Numbered from the stretch's first letter, positions 16,984 through 28,367 are shown. The stretch is 38,088 nucleotides of DNA from an uncultured Piscirickettsiaceae bacterium (GCA_913061075.1 CAJXSK010000005.1:1-38088), one strand, 5' to 3'. Notes: generated from the sequence alone by a model not told the origin. Numbers and translations: made by a program.

Positions 16984-18336
16984 TTATTTCCCTATACAAA
17001 AAGATGAGAATATCTCCCCAAGCAAATCATCTGGGGTCATTTTTCCTGTTATTTCTGACAAGGCTTGTTGTGCAAGCCTAAGGTCCTCGGCAAATAATTC
17101 GCCTGCTTGATAGCTAAGCAGTTGCTCTAAGCCCGTATTTAAAAGGACCTCTGATCTTTTTAGTGCATCAATATGTCGACGGCGGGCCAAAAAAACATTT
17201 TTCTCTTCCGAATCAAACCCTACCTGTTTTTTTAGGTGCTCTGTGAGCAGGTCTATACCTTGTTCTTTTTTGACCGATAACCTTATTTCCGTCTTTTGGT
17301 CGTTTGTTCTGATCCCCGCCTTATTCCCCGTTAAATCAATTTTATTAATGACGACGGTTGTTGGTATCTCTTGGGGAATTTCTCTAATCGATATTGCGTA
17401 GTCGTTATTTTTATTATCACGGTCATCAACAATAAATAGCACAATGTCTGCACTTGCTATCGCTTTTTTTGCACGCTTAACTCCTTCCATTTCAATAGGG
17501 TCGGTGGTTTCTCGTAAGCCAGCCGTATCTATAATGTGCACCGGCATTCCATCTATCTGAATTTGTTCTTTTAGTATGTCGCGAGTTGTTCCAGCAATAT
17601 CTGTGACGATGGCTGTGTCTTGCTGAGACAGTGCATTCAATAGACTGGACTTACCCGCATTGGGTTTACCCGCCAGCACAACGGTCATCCCTTCGCGTAG
17701 CAAGCGCCCTTGTTTTGCTGTATCGGTTACTTTTTTAAAGGTTAGTTGTAATTCTTTTATGATTTTTTTAAGTTCATCACCCGCTAAAAAATCGATATCT
17801 TCATCACTAAAATCTATGGCAGATTCTACGTATAACCGCAGATGTGTCAGTTGCTGCTGAAGGTTATTTATTTTATTTGAAAATTCACCTTGCAGGGATT
17901 GTTGCGCCGACATCGCTGCCGCTGTTGTTCCGGCATCAATAATGTCAGCTACGGCTTCAGCTTGGGCTAAATCTATTTTGTTATTTAGGAAAGCGCGTTG
18001 AGTGAATTCACCCGGTTCGGCAAGGCGAGCACCCAGGGACAATACGCGTTTTAATACCATGTCTAAAACAACCGGGCCACCATGGCCTTGAAGCTCTAAC
18101 GTATCTTCACCGGTATACGAAGCAGGGGACTGGAAAAAGAGGGCAAGCCCACTGTCTATACTGCTGCCGTCTTGTTGTTTAAACGACTTTAGACTGGCTT
18201 GCCTAACTGGGATTTGTGACCCCAGTAATTGTTCACCAATTTGGCTGGTTTGCGGCCCACTGATGCGAATAATACCTATACCCCCACGACCAGCCGCTGT
18301 TGCTATGGCGGCAATGGTATCTTGGGGATGATTCAT
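16984..18336 (-). CDS. mnmE: tRNA uridine-5-carboxymethylaminomethyl modification GTPase
   Basis: MnmE works with MnmG to install the cmnm5 group on wobble U34 of several tRNAs. The 450-residue protein has the N-terminal folate-binding domain, a helical domain and an inserted G domain. GTPase motifs are GKPNAGKSS (223-231), GTTRD (249-253), DTAG (270-273) and NKID. It ends with the diagnostic CIGK, whose Cys is needed for activity. It is last in the run rpmH-rnpA-yidD-yidC-mnmE, seven bases after yidC. The usual mnmG-rsmG-parAB neighbours do not follow; a convergent tgpA gene lies there instead. Confidence 0.98.
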   Translation of the reverse strand: MNHPQDTIAAIATAAGRGGIGIIRISGPQTSQIGEQLLGSQIPVRQASLKSFKQQDGSSIDSGLALFFQSPASYTGEDTLELQGHGGPVVLDMVLKRVLSLGARLAEPGEFTQRAFLNNKIDLAQAEAVADIIDAGTTAAAMSAQQSLQGEFSNKINNLQQQLTHLRLYVESAIDFSDEDIDFLAGDELKKIIKELQLTFKKVTDTAKQGRLLREGMTVVLAGKPNAGKSSLLNALSQQDTAIVTDIAGTTRDILKEQIQIDGMPVHIIDTAGLRETTDPIEMEGVKRAKKAIASADIVLFIVDDRDNKNNDYAISIREIPQEIPTTVVINKIDLTGNKAGIRTNDQKTEIRLSVKKEQGIDLLTEHLKKQVGFDSEEKNVFLARRRHIDALKRSEVLLNTGLEQLLSYQAGELFAEDLRLAQQALSEITGKMTPDDLLGEIFSSFCIGK

Positions 18337-18342
18337 TATAAT

Positions 18343-19989
18343 TTACTTATCTTTTCCAGCTTCAATACGCTTCATAATGAATGTTTGCTGAGCAATTGTT
18401 AAGACATTATTAACAATCCAATACAACACCAAACCCGCTGGGAAAAAGGCGAAGAAACCCGTAAACATGATAGGTAATAACTGCATCATTTTCTTTTGCA
18501 TTGGGTCAACCGGTGCTGGGTTCAACCGTTGTTGCAAGAACATGGTAATACCGTAAATAACCGGCAATATAAAGTAAGGGTCTGCAGCAGAAATATTATC
18601 AATCCATAACGCAAAAGGTGCCTGACGCATCTCTACACTTTCAAGCAACGTCCAATAAAGCGCAATAAACACCGGAATTTGAATGAGGATAGGGAAACAA
18701 CCGCCTAATGGATTAATTTTTTCCGTTTTATACAGCTCCATCATCGCTTGGTTAAGCTTTTGCTTATCGTCTCCAAACTTTTCTTTCATGGCGACGATTC
18801 TTGGCTGCACAATCTTCATGTGTGCCATTGATTTATAGCTTTTTTCAGACAACTTAAAGAAGAGGGCTTTAATTGTTAACGTCACTAAAATAATAGCAAC
18901 ACCCCAGTTACCAACAAAGTCGTGATAAAAACTAAGTAACCAGAAGATAGGCTCTGCAATAATGGTGAGCTTTCCATAGTCAACCATTAGCTCAAGCCCA
19001 GGGGCTGTTGCTGCTAATTGATCTTGTAATTTTGGCCCTGCATATAATACTGAATTAAATGTTCCGGTTTCGCCCGCTGCGACTGTTTTGCTGGGTGAGT
19101 ACGCACCAATAACGAACAAACCACCGTCAATTGCTTTCGTGTAATAACTGTATTGATTTTCTTTTTCAGGTACCCAAGCAACGCCAAAATAATGCTGAAT
19201 CATTCCAGCCCATCCACCTACGGCTTTAACATCAAGGTTTTCATCTTGCATGTCGTCGTAATCAATTTTTTGGTACTTTTCTTCATCGGTATACAAAACA
19301 CCGCCGGTATACGTGTATATAAACGAGTTAGCCTTTTTTTCTGTAAAGTCATTGCGTTTTAGCTGTAGGTATTCACGCGCTGACCAGCTATTAGTGCCAG
19401 CGTTTTTAACCTGTGTTTCTACATCTATTTTATAACTGCCTTTTGTAAATACGTATGTTTTAGTTACTAATACGCCATCAGCTGTACGCCACGTTAGAGG
19501 TACTCGTAAGGTTTCGTCTTGAAGCGCATATTTGTTTTGCGTTGTTGACCAAATTGCATGGTGGTTTGGGCTCTCGCCGGCTTCGCTCACAAGGCCTGAT
19601 TCAACAACAAATATTTTTGGCGCATTTTCATTAAGCAATTGAACCCTTGCGTCCTTACCTTTTTCTTCAGGGTATTCCAAAAGCTGTAACTGACTTATGC
19701 CACCACCTTTCGTGTTTATTTCTAGGTTATAAACATCGGTAATAACAGAAATTATTTGGCCTTGTGAAGCGTTTTGAGCCGATTGGTCACTGAGCCCAGA
19801 CATATTAGGCGCAGAATTAGAACCGCTTGTTTTAGGAATATCAGTTTGCTGCGCGCCGGTATTACCAGACGCCTGTTCTGTAACAACAGGTGCTTCTGGT
19901 GGAAGCACGTAGTCTTTTTGCCATGCTTGCCAAATTAATACTGATACGAAAGCTAGCGCCGCAAAAAGTAAGGTTCTTTGATTATCCAT
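18343..19989 (-). CDS. yidC: Membrane protein insertase YidC
   Basis: YidC inserts and folds inner-membrane proteins, alone or with SecYEG. The 548-residue product has the gram-negative layout: an N-terminal helix (about 6-22), a low-complexity Gln/Ser/Asn linker, a large periplasmic beta-sandwich domain, and five C-terminal helices with the conserved 60KD_IMP core. That core includes NPLGGCFPILIQIPVFIALY and the loop before it. Its start overlaps the yidD stop by eight bases. Confidence 0.98.
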   Translation of the reverse strand: MDNQRTLLFAALAFVSVLIWQAWQKDYVLPPEAPVVTEQASGNTGAQQTDIPKTSGSNSAPNMSGLSDQSAQNASQGQIISVITDVYNLEINTKGGGISQLQLLEYPEEKGKDARVQLLNENAPKIFVVESGLVSEAGESPNHHAIWSTTQNKYALQDETLRVPLTWRTADGVLVTKTYVFTKGSYKIDVETQVKNAGTNSWSAREYLQLKRNDFTEKKANSFIYTYTGGVLYTDEEKYQKIDYDDMQDENLDVKAVGGWAGMIQHYFGVAWVPEKENQYSYYTKAIDGGLFVIGAYSPSKTVAAGETGTFNSVLYAGPKLQDQLAATAPGLELMVDYGKLTIIAEPIFWLLSFYHDFVGNWGVAIILVTLTIKALFFKLSEKSYKSMAHMKIVQPRIVAMKEKFGDDKQKLNQAMMELYKTEKINPLGGCFPILIQIPVFIALYWTLLESVEMRQAPFALWIDNISAADPYFILPVIYGITMFLQQRLNPAPVDPMQKKMMQLLPIMFTGFFAFFPAGLVLYWIVNNVLTIAQQTFIMKRIEAGKDK

Positions 19990-20212
19990 GTTTTTTTTCT
20001 ATCGTTGGAAGGGGGTCTAGCCCACCTGTACATAAGGGCTGACATCTAACCAACCGTTTGATTGTTAAGTAACTTGCGGTAAACACGTTATATTGTTGAA
20101 ATGCCTGTAATGCATATTCAGAGCATGTGGGGTAAAAACGGCAACGACTTGCCATCATGGGGCTTATAAAAAAGCGATAAAACTTAATTAAATAAATAAA
20201 TGGTTTATTCAT
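19982..20212 (-). CDS. yidD: Membrane protein insertion efficiency factor YidD
   Basis: The 76-residue protein carries the family signature CRFYPTCSEYA and a short amphipathic N-terminus (YLIKFYRFFISPM). YidD associates with the inner face of the membrane and helps YidC-dependent insertion. It overlaps rnpA upstream and yidC downstream by eight bases each, so the whole run is translationally coupled. Confidence 0.96.
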   Translation of the reverse strand: MNKPFIYLIKFYRFFISPMMASRCRFYPTCSEYALQAFQQYNVFTASYLTIKRLVRCQPLCTGGLDPLPTIEKKHG

Positions 20213-20570
20213 TTTTCAGTAATTTATCAAAGTGTTTATTAATCGAACCCGACAAAACCGCTTTAGATATATTTCCAGCCTTATGTCGGCACAATACGAC
20301 GATATCAAAGCCCCTTAATGACCCCTTTCTCAAACGGAAAGCCTCTCGAACGACCCGTTTAATCTGATTTCTTAACACCGCCTTCTTTACTTGCTTTTTG
20401 GCTATGGCAAGCCCTAGTTTTGCCTGAGGTTCTTTAGAATGTCTAACCAAAACAGTTAGATATTCATCAGAAAACCGTTTGGCGTTTTTAAAAACCCGTG
20501 AATACTCATCTGCCGTATTAAGGCGGTCTGCTTTTAAAAAAGTATGTCTTATTTCTTTTTCAAAAATCAA
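20205..20570 (-). CDS. rnpA: Ribonuclease P protein component
   Basis: RnpA binds the catalytic RNA of RNase P and helps mature tRNA 5' ends. The 121-residue product has the basic family motif [14 protein letters not shown] in its middle. The best start is TTG at 20570, which shares TTGA with the rpmH stop (a four-base overlap). No ATG precedes the conserved region and no good Shine-Dalgarno site is evident, so translation probably depends on ribosomes finishing rpmH. The exact N-terminus is the least certain part of this call. Confidence 0.94.
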   Translation of the reverse strand: MIFEKEIRHTFLKADRLNTADEYSRVFKNAKRFSDEYLTVLVRHSKEPQAKLGLAIAKKQVKKAVLRNQIKRVVREAFRLRKGSLRGFDIVVLCRHKAGNISKAVLSGSINKHFDKLLKNE

Positions 20571-20701
20571 GCAGTTAAGCGAACCCGGCCTTTTGCACGT
20601 CTTGCATTAATAATTTTACGACCAGATTTTGTTGCCATACGAGATCTAAAACCGTGTGTACGCGCTCTTTTTAAATTACTTGGTTGGAATGTTCTTTTCA
20701 T
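20567..20701 (-). CDS. rpmH: 50S ribosomal protein L34
   Basis: Reading the minus strand from ATG at 20701 gives a 44-residue basic protein starting [18 protein letters not shown] and ending GRVRLTA, the standard L34 sequence and length. It is too short for usual ORF-size cutoffs. It is the first gene of the minus-strand run leading away from the origin region and is divergent from dnaA across 247 bases. Confidence 0.99.
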   Translation of the reverse strand: MKRTFQPSNLKRARTHGFRSRMATKSGRKIINARRAKGRVRLTA

Positions 20702-20948
20702 TGTTTATTACTCTTAAATAAATGTTGTTTGGCTAAATATTAATCAAAGTATCTCTCAACCCTGTTGATTGATAAGGTTCTTTGAATGGAAAAAGACCGC
20801 GAAGAATACGTTTTATTTCGCATAAAGTCAATGTTTTATTAGTTTTCAAGGCTATCGTTAAATACCAAAACGTTTTTATTAATTGCCTGTGGATAACTTT
20901 TTGTTTTAGGTTTATCCTAGACCTTTAAAAAATAACAAAAGGTTTATT
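20702..20948. other. rpmH-dnaA intergenic region, candidate oriC
   Basis: This 247-base divergent spacer is A+T-rich and holds one perfect DnaA box (20888-20896) plus a weak one, TTATCCTAG, at 20912-20920. It also has repeated TTTTATT stretches. In pseudomonads and relatives this is where the chromosomal origin lies, and it also holds the rpmH and dnaA promoters. With only one strong box the origin assignment is tentative; the dnaA-dnaN spacer is the alternative. Confidence 0.5.
20888..20896 (-). promoter_or_regulatory. DnaA box
   Basis: TGTGGATAA is the exact reverse complement of the consensus DnaA box TTATCCACA. It lies 52 bases before the dnaA start codon, a position suited to DnaA autoregulation, to origin function, or to both. 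Confidence 0.8.
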
Positions 20949-22277
20949 GTGTCGTCAATTTGGGAGTCTTGTATTAAGCACCTAGAGCAGGATATTCCTC
21001 CTCAACAAATTAATACTTGGATTAGACCACTCCAGGCACAGTACTCAAACGACGGACTCAGCCTCTTTGCCCCCAACAAGTTTGTTTTAGACTGGGTTAT
21101 TGATAATTATAAAGAAAAAATATCAAATATAATCAATGGTTTAGAAAAAAAAGATGTTCGTGTTTCAATAGCCATAGGTTCAAGCAAAACAACACATACG
21201 CGCCCGTCTTTTAATAATCAAAAAACCACAACAAACAAACAAACCAGCGCCGCTTTCCCTAGCAACCTTAATAGTTCGTTCACGTTTGATAACTTTGTTG
21301 AAGGTAAATCAAACGCGCTAGCTAAAGCAGCGGCAATACAGGTCTCTACAAACCCTGGCGAAGCAAATAACCCCCTATACCTCTACGGCGGTGTTGGTCT
21401 TGGTAAAACGCATTTAATGCATGCTGTTGGCAATTCAATTTTAGCCAATTCACCCAACGCTAAAATTTGCTTCCTTTCTTCAGAACGTTTTGTTTCAGAG
21501 ATGGTCAGTTCCTTACAAAAAAACAAAATTAATCAGTTTAAAAACTTCTATCGTTCTTTAGATTTATTACTAATCGATGATATTCAGTTTTTTGCAAAAA
21601 AAGAACGGTCTCAAGAAGAGTTTTTTCATACGTTCAATACGCTTATTGAAAATAATAAACAAATTATACTAACCTGCGATTGTTATCCTAAAGAAATCAA
21701 TGGGTTAGAGGATCGGCTTAAATCCCGTTTTGGTTGGGGTTTGCCAATTGCCATAGATCCTCCTGATCTTGAAACACGGGTTGCGATTCTTAAAAACAAG
21801 GCCGAACTAAATAATGTTGATTTGCCTGACGAGGTTGCTTTCTTTATGGGCAGCAGAATTAAATCTAATGTTCGTGAATTAGAGGGCGCATTAAGGCGTG
21901 TGTTAGCAAATTCAAACTTTACGGGCAAACCAATTACTCTTGATTTCACTAAAGATGCGTTACGAGACCTTATCTCATTACAAGACAAAAGGGTCAGTAT
22001 TGATAATATTCAAAAAACTGTTTCAGAATATTACAAAATTCGAATCGCAGATTTATTATCTGCTAAACGGACCCGTGCCATTGCTCGCCCTAGACAATTA
22101 GCAATGGCCTTGGCTAAAGAGCTAACAAATTATAGCTTACCTGAGATAGGCCACCAGTTTGGAGGCAAGGACCATACAACTGTTTTACATGCTCAACGGA
22201 AAATCATTGAATTACGTGAATCAGACCAAAAAATTGATGAGGACTATAAAAACCTGTTAAGAACTCTGTCTCATTAG
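20949..22277 (+). CDS. dnaA: Chromosomal replication initiator protein DnaA
   Basis: DnaA binds DnaA boxes, melts oriC and helps load DnaB. The 442-residue protein has the N-terminal domain I ([15 protein letters not shown]), a short linker (about 80-108) and the AAA+ domain with Walker [10 protein letters not shown] (147-155) and Walker [10 protein letters not shown]. The C-terminal DNA-binding signature contains KDHTTVLHA. The start is GTG at 20949, behind AAAGG. One oddity: the usual T-S-D-R-Y-P near sensor I reads T-C-D-C-Y-P (residues 242-247), replacing a strongly conserved Arg. The following [12 protein letters not shown] arginine-finger segment is intact. Confidence 0.98.
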   Translation: MSSIWESCIKHLEQDIPPQQINTWIRPLQAQYSNDGLSLFAPNKFVLDWVIDNYKEKISNIINGLEKKDVRVSIAIGSSKTTHTRPSFNNQKTTTNKQTSAAFPSNLNSSFTFDNFVEGKSNALAKAAAIQVSTNPGEANNPLYLYGGVGLGKTHLMHAVGNSILANSPNAKICFLSSERFVSEMVSSLQKNKINQFKNFYRSLDLLLIDDIQFFAKKERSQEEFFHTFNTLIENNKQIILTCDCYPKEINGLEDRLKSRFGWGLPIAIDPPDLETRVAILKNKAELNNVDLPDEVAFFMGSRIKSNVRELEGALRRVLANSNFTGKPITLDFTKDALRDLISLQDKRVSIDNIQKTVSEYYKIRIADLLSAKRTRAIARPRQLAMALAKELTNYSLPEIGHQFGGKDHTTVLHAQRKIIELRESDQKIDEDYKNLLRTLSH

Positions 22278-22446
22278 CAGTAATAACCTGTGTGTATCTA
22301 TTTAGTTGAATTAATACACAAATTACCCACAGGATTAAAGTGACTTATTCAACTATTTATCATTGAACTAACCATATGTTTTAATTAGCATATTCAGAAC
22401 AACTAACCGATTTGGCTTCCCTTATAGTAATAATAAGATTTTATAT
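22278..22446. other. dnaA-dnaN intergenic region with DnaA-box-like site
   Basis: The 169-base spacer is A+T-rich. It holds TTACCCACA (22323-22331), one mismatch from the DnaA box, and an inverted repeat TGTGTAT (22291-22297) / ATACACA (22314-22320), flanked by CCTGTG and CACAGG. Such spacers serve as origins or origin parts in many bacteria. It may also carry a dnaN promoter. Confidence 0.45.
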
Positions 22447-23547
22447 ATGAATTTAAATATTAATAAAGAAGATTTACTTGAACCACTAATGAAGGTCATT
22501 GGTGTTATTGAAAGAAGACAGACATTGCCTATCTTATCTAACGTTTATCTTAATCTGCAAAACAAAACACTCTCGTTAACGGGCACCGATTTAGAAGTGC
22601 AGGTGACAGCAAAAGGGTTTATCGATTCTGACGCTGAAATTAAAACAACATTACCTGGAAGAAAGCTTCTGGATATCTGTCGATCATTACCAGACCAAGC
22701 GAATTTAAAATTAAACTTTCAAGAAGGAAAAGTTTTAATTAATTCGGGTAAAAGCAGGTTTGTTCTTAGAACGCTCCCTGCTGCAGAATACCCATTGTTT
22801 GATGAACTTCAATATACCAATGAGTTTAGTATTGAAAGAGATGTTTTATTTAAAGCATTAACTAAAACGTCATTTTGTATGGCACAACAAGATGTACGCT
22901 ATTATTTGAACGGTCTTATGTTGCAAATAATAAATGGTGAAGTTCAAACAGTAGCCTCAGATGGCCACAGGCTTGCATTATTCCAATACCAATCAGGTAG
23001 AGACGATCTCTCTATGGAGCAAATAATTTTGCCCAGAAAAGGCGCTCAAGAATTTCTAAAGTTACTTGAGAAAACAGAAAACGACATCTTAATAAAGGTT
23101 GCTAAAAACCACATAAACCTTTCTTTAGAGGGTGTACAACTTAACGCTAAATTAATTGATGGCCGTTTCCCTGATTTTAAAAACGTACTGCCTGAAGAAA
23201 GTAAACATAACTTCAACATCGAAAAACAAATATTCAAGTCAGCACTGAATCGAGTATCTATTCTTTCAAATGAAAAATACAAGGGCATTCGTTTAGACAT
23301 GAGCCCACAACTAATGAAAGTGAATGCCAACAACCCAGAGCAAGACGAAGCTGATGAGGAAGTTGTTATTGAATATGACGGCGAAGAAATGAGCATGGGT
23401 TTTAACTCGAGCTACCTCATGGATGCGCTTAACGTTATTGAGTCTGACGTTGTACATGTTTCTTTTACTGATACGAACAGCAGTTGCTTGTTGGAAGACC
23501 TGAATGACAAATCAAGCAGATTTGTCATTATGCCTATGCGACTATAG
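22447..23547 (+). CDS. dnaN: DNA polymerase III beta sliding clamp
   Basis: DnaN forms the ring-shaped dimer that tethers Pol III and many repair proteins to DNA. The 366-residue length is standard and the sequence shows three clamp folds. The N-terminal MNLNINKEDLLEPLMKVIGV region and the final VIMPMRL are typical of the family. It sits between dnaA and recF in canonical order. The sequence before the ATG is A+T-rich with no strong Shine-Dalgarno site. Confidence 0.98.
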   Translation: MNLNINKEDLLEPLMKVIGVIERRQTLPILSNVYLNLQNKTLSLTGTDLEVQVTAKGFIDSDAEIKTTLPGRKLLDICRSLPDQANLKLNFQEGKVLINSGKSRFVLRTLPAAEYPLFDELQYTNEFSIERDVLFKALTKTSFCMAQQDVRYYLNGLMLQIINGEVQTVASDGHRLALFQYQSGRDDLSMEQIILPRKGAQEFLKLLEKTENDILIKVAKNHINLSLEGVQLNAKLIDGRFPDFKNVLPEESKHNFNIEKQIFKSALNRVSILSNEKYKGIRLDMSPQLMKVNANNPEQDEADEEVVIEYDGEEMSMGFNSSYLMDALNVIESDVVHVSFTDTNSSCLLEDLNDKSSRFVIMPMRL

Positions 23548-23568
23548 AAGAAAAACACGTTATTTTTT

Positions 23569-24642
23569 ATGTTGTCAGACATCAAGATAACCAACATCAG
23601 GAACATTAAACAAAGTAATTTAACTTTTTCAAAAAACATAAATATTTTTGTTGGTCAAAATGGGAGCGGTAAAACATCTTTGTTAGAAGGTATTTATTTA
23701 CTTAGCCGCTCTCGTTCGTTTAGAACACAATCAACGAGTAAAGTAAGAAGTAAGGGGGAAAACGCACTTGTTGTTTATGGATTGGTTGTAGATGAGTTTA
23801 GTAAAAACAACATAGCCATAAAGAAAACAAAATCCGACACCCAAATTAGAATTAACGGAAAGGACGAAAAAAGAACATCTGTTTTATCGTCCTTTTTAAA
23901 AGTCCATTTAATTCGCCCCGAATCACAAGCCTTGTTAGAAAGGGGGGCGTCGATCAGAAGAACATTTATTGACTGGGGTTTGTTCCACGTGAAACATCAG
24001 TTTTTAGAAGACTCCAAAAAATACAACCACACGTTAAGGCAGCGAAACAAGCTGCTTAAACAACAAAAAACAGCAACACTTTCAATTTGGAGCGAGAGCC
24101 TTGCGGAATACGGTATAATAGTTGATAAAGCGCGCGCGAGCTATATTGAAGCACTAGCAAATGAGTTTTCTAAAACAACAAAAGCATTACTGGGCGGCAT
24201 AGACATTCAGCTTAGCTATTCAAAAGGTTGGCCCGAGAGAGAGGCTCTGCTTGATTCACTTAATGGCACGTTAAAAAGAGATTTATTTAAAGGGTACACA
24301 ACGGTTGGTCCGCACCGGTCAGATTTGGTGTTAAAAGTGAACGGGGTGTTGGTGCAGGATTTTTTATCTAGAGGTCAAATGAAGTTGGCTGTATTGGCGC
24401 TTTATTTAGCCCAAGTGAAAATTTCCAATCAATCAAGCAAACAAGATGTTTGTGTGTTGATTGATGACCTGTCAGCTGAACTGGATAGGGATAATTTAAA
24501 TAAATCGCTAACGTACCTAAATGAAATGGGTGCTCAGGTTTTGATAACCACGACTAGTTTGGAGCCATTTAATAACTGGTTGGCGCTAACAAACACAAAA
24601 CTGTTCCACGTGGAACAAGGTGTAATTAATGAAGGTGTTTAA
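23569..24642 (+). CDS. recF: DNA replication and repair protein RecF
   Basis: RecF is an SMC-like ATPase that loads RecA at gaps together with RecO and RecR. The 357-residue protein has Walker A GQNGSGKTS near the N-terminus, the ABC-type signature SRGQMK and the Walker B region VLIDDLSAELD. It follows dnaN after 21 bases, and its TAA stop abuts the gyrB GTG start. Two 16-bp parS-type palindromes lie inside the gene, both encoding L-F-H-V. Confidence 0.98.
   Translation: MLSDIKITNIRNIKQSNLTFSKNINIFVGQNGSGKTSLLEGIYLLSRSRSFRTQSTSKVRSKGENALVVYGLVVDEFSKNNIAIKKTKSDTQIRINGKDEKRTSVLSSFLKVHLIRPESQALLERGASIRRTFIDWGLFHVKHQFLEDSKKYNHTLRQRNKLLKQQKTATLSIWSESLAEYGIIVDKARASYIEALANEFSKTTKALLGGIDIQLSYSKGWPEREALLDSLNGTLKRDLFKGYTTVGPHRSDLVLKVNGVLVQDFLSRGQMKLAVLALYLAQVKISNQSSKQDVCVLIDDLSAELDRDNLNKSLTYLNEMGAQVLITTTSLEPFNNWLALTNTKLFHVEQGVINEGV
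23981..23996 (+). promoter_or_regulatory. parS centromere site
   Basis: TGTTCCACGTGAAACA matches the widely conserved bacterial parS consensus TGTTNCACGTGAAACA exactly. ParB binds such sites near the origin and nucleates the partition complex. It lies inside recF, about 3 kb from the dnaA start. Confidence 0.88.
24602..24617 (+). promoter_or_regulatory. parS centromere site, fully palindromic
   Basis: TGTTCCACGTGGAACA is a perfect 16-bp palindrome and differs from the site at 23981 by one base. It lies near the 3' end of recF, 621 bases from the first site. Paired parS sites close to oriC are usual for ParABS chromosome segregation. Confidence 0.85.
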
Positions 24643-27060
<2,418 letters not shown>

Positions 27061-27075
27061 AAACTGGAGATAGTT

Positions 27076-27972
27076 ATGCGCTGGAAAGGACGTAAAAGTA
27101 GTAGTAATTTAAATGATCAGCGTAATATGCGTGTCAGTGGTGGTGGCGGAGCTGGTGGTGGTATGTTGCGTTTTTTACCGGTGGTTTTTAAGTTTCTAGG
27201 GTTTAAAGGCACGGCGGTTGTTGCTGCTGGTGTGATTGCTTATGGTTTGTTTACAGGAAACCTTGGTGGAGTACTGGGTCTTCAGCAACCGTCAGGCCAA
27301 ACAAAAACAAGCAGTGGGCCTATAAAACAATCCGCGGAAGAACAAGAGTTGGCCCAGTTTGTAGGGGTTATACTTGCTGATACTGAAGAGACCTGGCAGA
27401 AGATTTTTAGTCAGCAAGGGAAAACATATAAAGAGCCGAAGTTAATATTATTTAGAGATAAGGTAAACTCAGCATGTGGACTGGGGCAGGCAGCAATGGG
27501 ACCTTTTTATTGCCCAGGAGACCAACAGGTTTATATTGATTTAGGCTTCTATGACCAATTGAAAAATAAATTTAAGGCGCCGGGCGATTTTGCACAAGCT
27601 TATGTTATTGCCCATGAAGTAGGGCATCACGTACAAACTTTATTAGGCGTTTCTGCGTCAGTCCGTAAAGCAAAAAGCGGTCTTAGTAAGACTGAGGCAA
27701 ACAAACTATCAGTAAAGCAAGAGCTCCAGGCAGATTGTTTTGCTGGCATGTGGGCCTACCATGCAGGTAATGTTAGAAATATGTTGGAAGAAGGTGATGT
27801 TGAAGAGGGACTAAGGGCGGCCAGTGCAATTGGTGATGATACCCTTCAGCGCCAAGCAACTGGCACAGTTAGCCCTGATTCTTTTACTCACGGAAGTGCT
27901 GAGCAGCGCGTTAAATGGTTCAAGGTGGGCTTGTCTAGCGGGCAACTTAATGCATGTGATACATTCAAATAA
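27076..27972 (+). CDS. ypfJ: YpfJ-family neutral zinc metallopeptidase
   Basis: The 298-residue protein has the family's N-terminal MRWKGRKSSSNLNDQR, a Gly-rich stretch, one membrane helix (about 31-58) and a periplasmic peptidase domain. The zinc motif is HEVGHH (180-185), and ELQADCFAGMWA further on supplies the third acidic ligand. It is 15 bases downstream of gyrB, behind TGGAG, and may be co-transcribed. Physiological substrates of this family are not established. Confidence 0.92.
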   Translation: MRWKGRKSSSNLNDQRNMRVSGGGGAGGGMLRFLPVVFKFLGFKGTAVVAAGVIAYGLFTGNLGGVLGLQQPSGQTKTSSGPIKQSAEEQELAQFVGVILADTEETWQKIFSQQGKTYKEPKLILFRDKVNSACGLGQAAMGPFYCPGDQQVYIDLGFYDQLKNKFKAPGDFAQAYVIAHEVGHHVQTLLGVSASVRKAKSGLSKTEANKLSVKQELQADCFAGMWAYHAGNVRNMLEEGDVEEGLRAASAIGDDTLQRQATGTVSPDSFTHGSAEQRVKWFKVGLSSGQLNACDTFK

Positions 27973-27984
27973 ATAGGCAAGCTT

Positions 27985-28350
27985 GTGGAAAAAAATACGA
28001 TACTAGAAAAAGAAGGCATAAAGTTTACAAAAGAAGAGATGATCGTGTCAGGTAAAAAGATTGCTATCAGTGATATTGAGTCATTTTTTTTAACAGAAGC
28101 TAACCCAGCAAGAGATCGCGCTTACGCATTTATTGCTATAGGTGTTGTTTTGTTTGTATTTACATCACGTTGGTTTATGGCGGGTGGCGCCTTGGCTGTG
28201 TTGGCTGGCATTGTTACTTTTTTTGACTCAAGAAGGAAATACACGGTTTTTGCTAAAACACAAAAAGGTGACAAAGCGGTAGTTGCAAGTTATGATTTTA
28301 CAAGAATAAAGAAAATTAAAGAGATATTAAGCGAAAAAACAGCCTCGTAA
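27985..28350 (+). CDS. Small membrane protein, DUF6232-like
   Basis: This 121-residue product has a short N-terminal soluble part and two adjacent membrane helices (about 46-60 and 65-80). A C-terminal soluble part ends in a Lys-rich helix. The overall layout resembles the DUF6232 family, but that assignment is by eye. It begins at GTG 12 bases after the metallopeptidase gene, so the two probably share a transcript. No function can be given. Confidence 0.75.
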   Translation: MEKNTILEKEGIKFTKEEMIVSGKKIAISDIESFFLTEANPARDRAYAFIAIGVVLFVFTSRWFMAGGALAVLAGIVTFFDSRRKYTVFAKTQKGDKAVVASYDFTRIKKIKEILSEKTAS

Positions 28351-28367
28351 GACGCGGTTTGCGAAAC

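Noticed and set aside
16844-17110. Plus-strand ORF of 88 codons between tgpA and mnmE
   Set aside because: More than half of it is antisense to the conserved mnmE 3' end, it has no ribosome site, and it shows no recognisable domain.
20912-20920. TTATCCTAG as a second DnaA box before dnaA
   Set aside because: Three of nine positions differ from the consensus, so it is not listed as a separate site.
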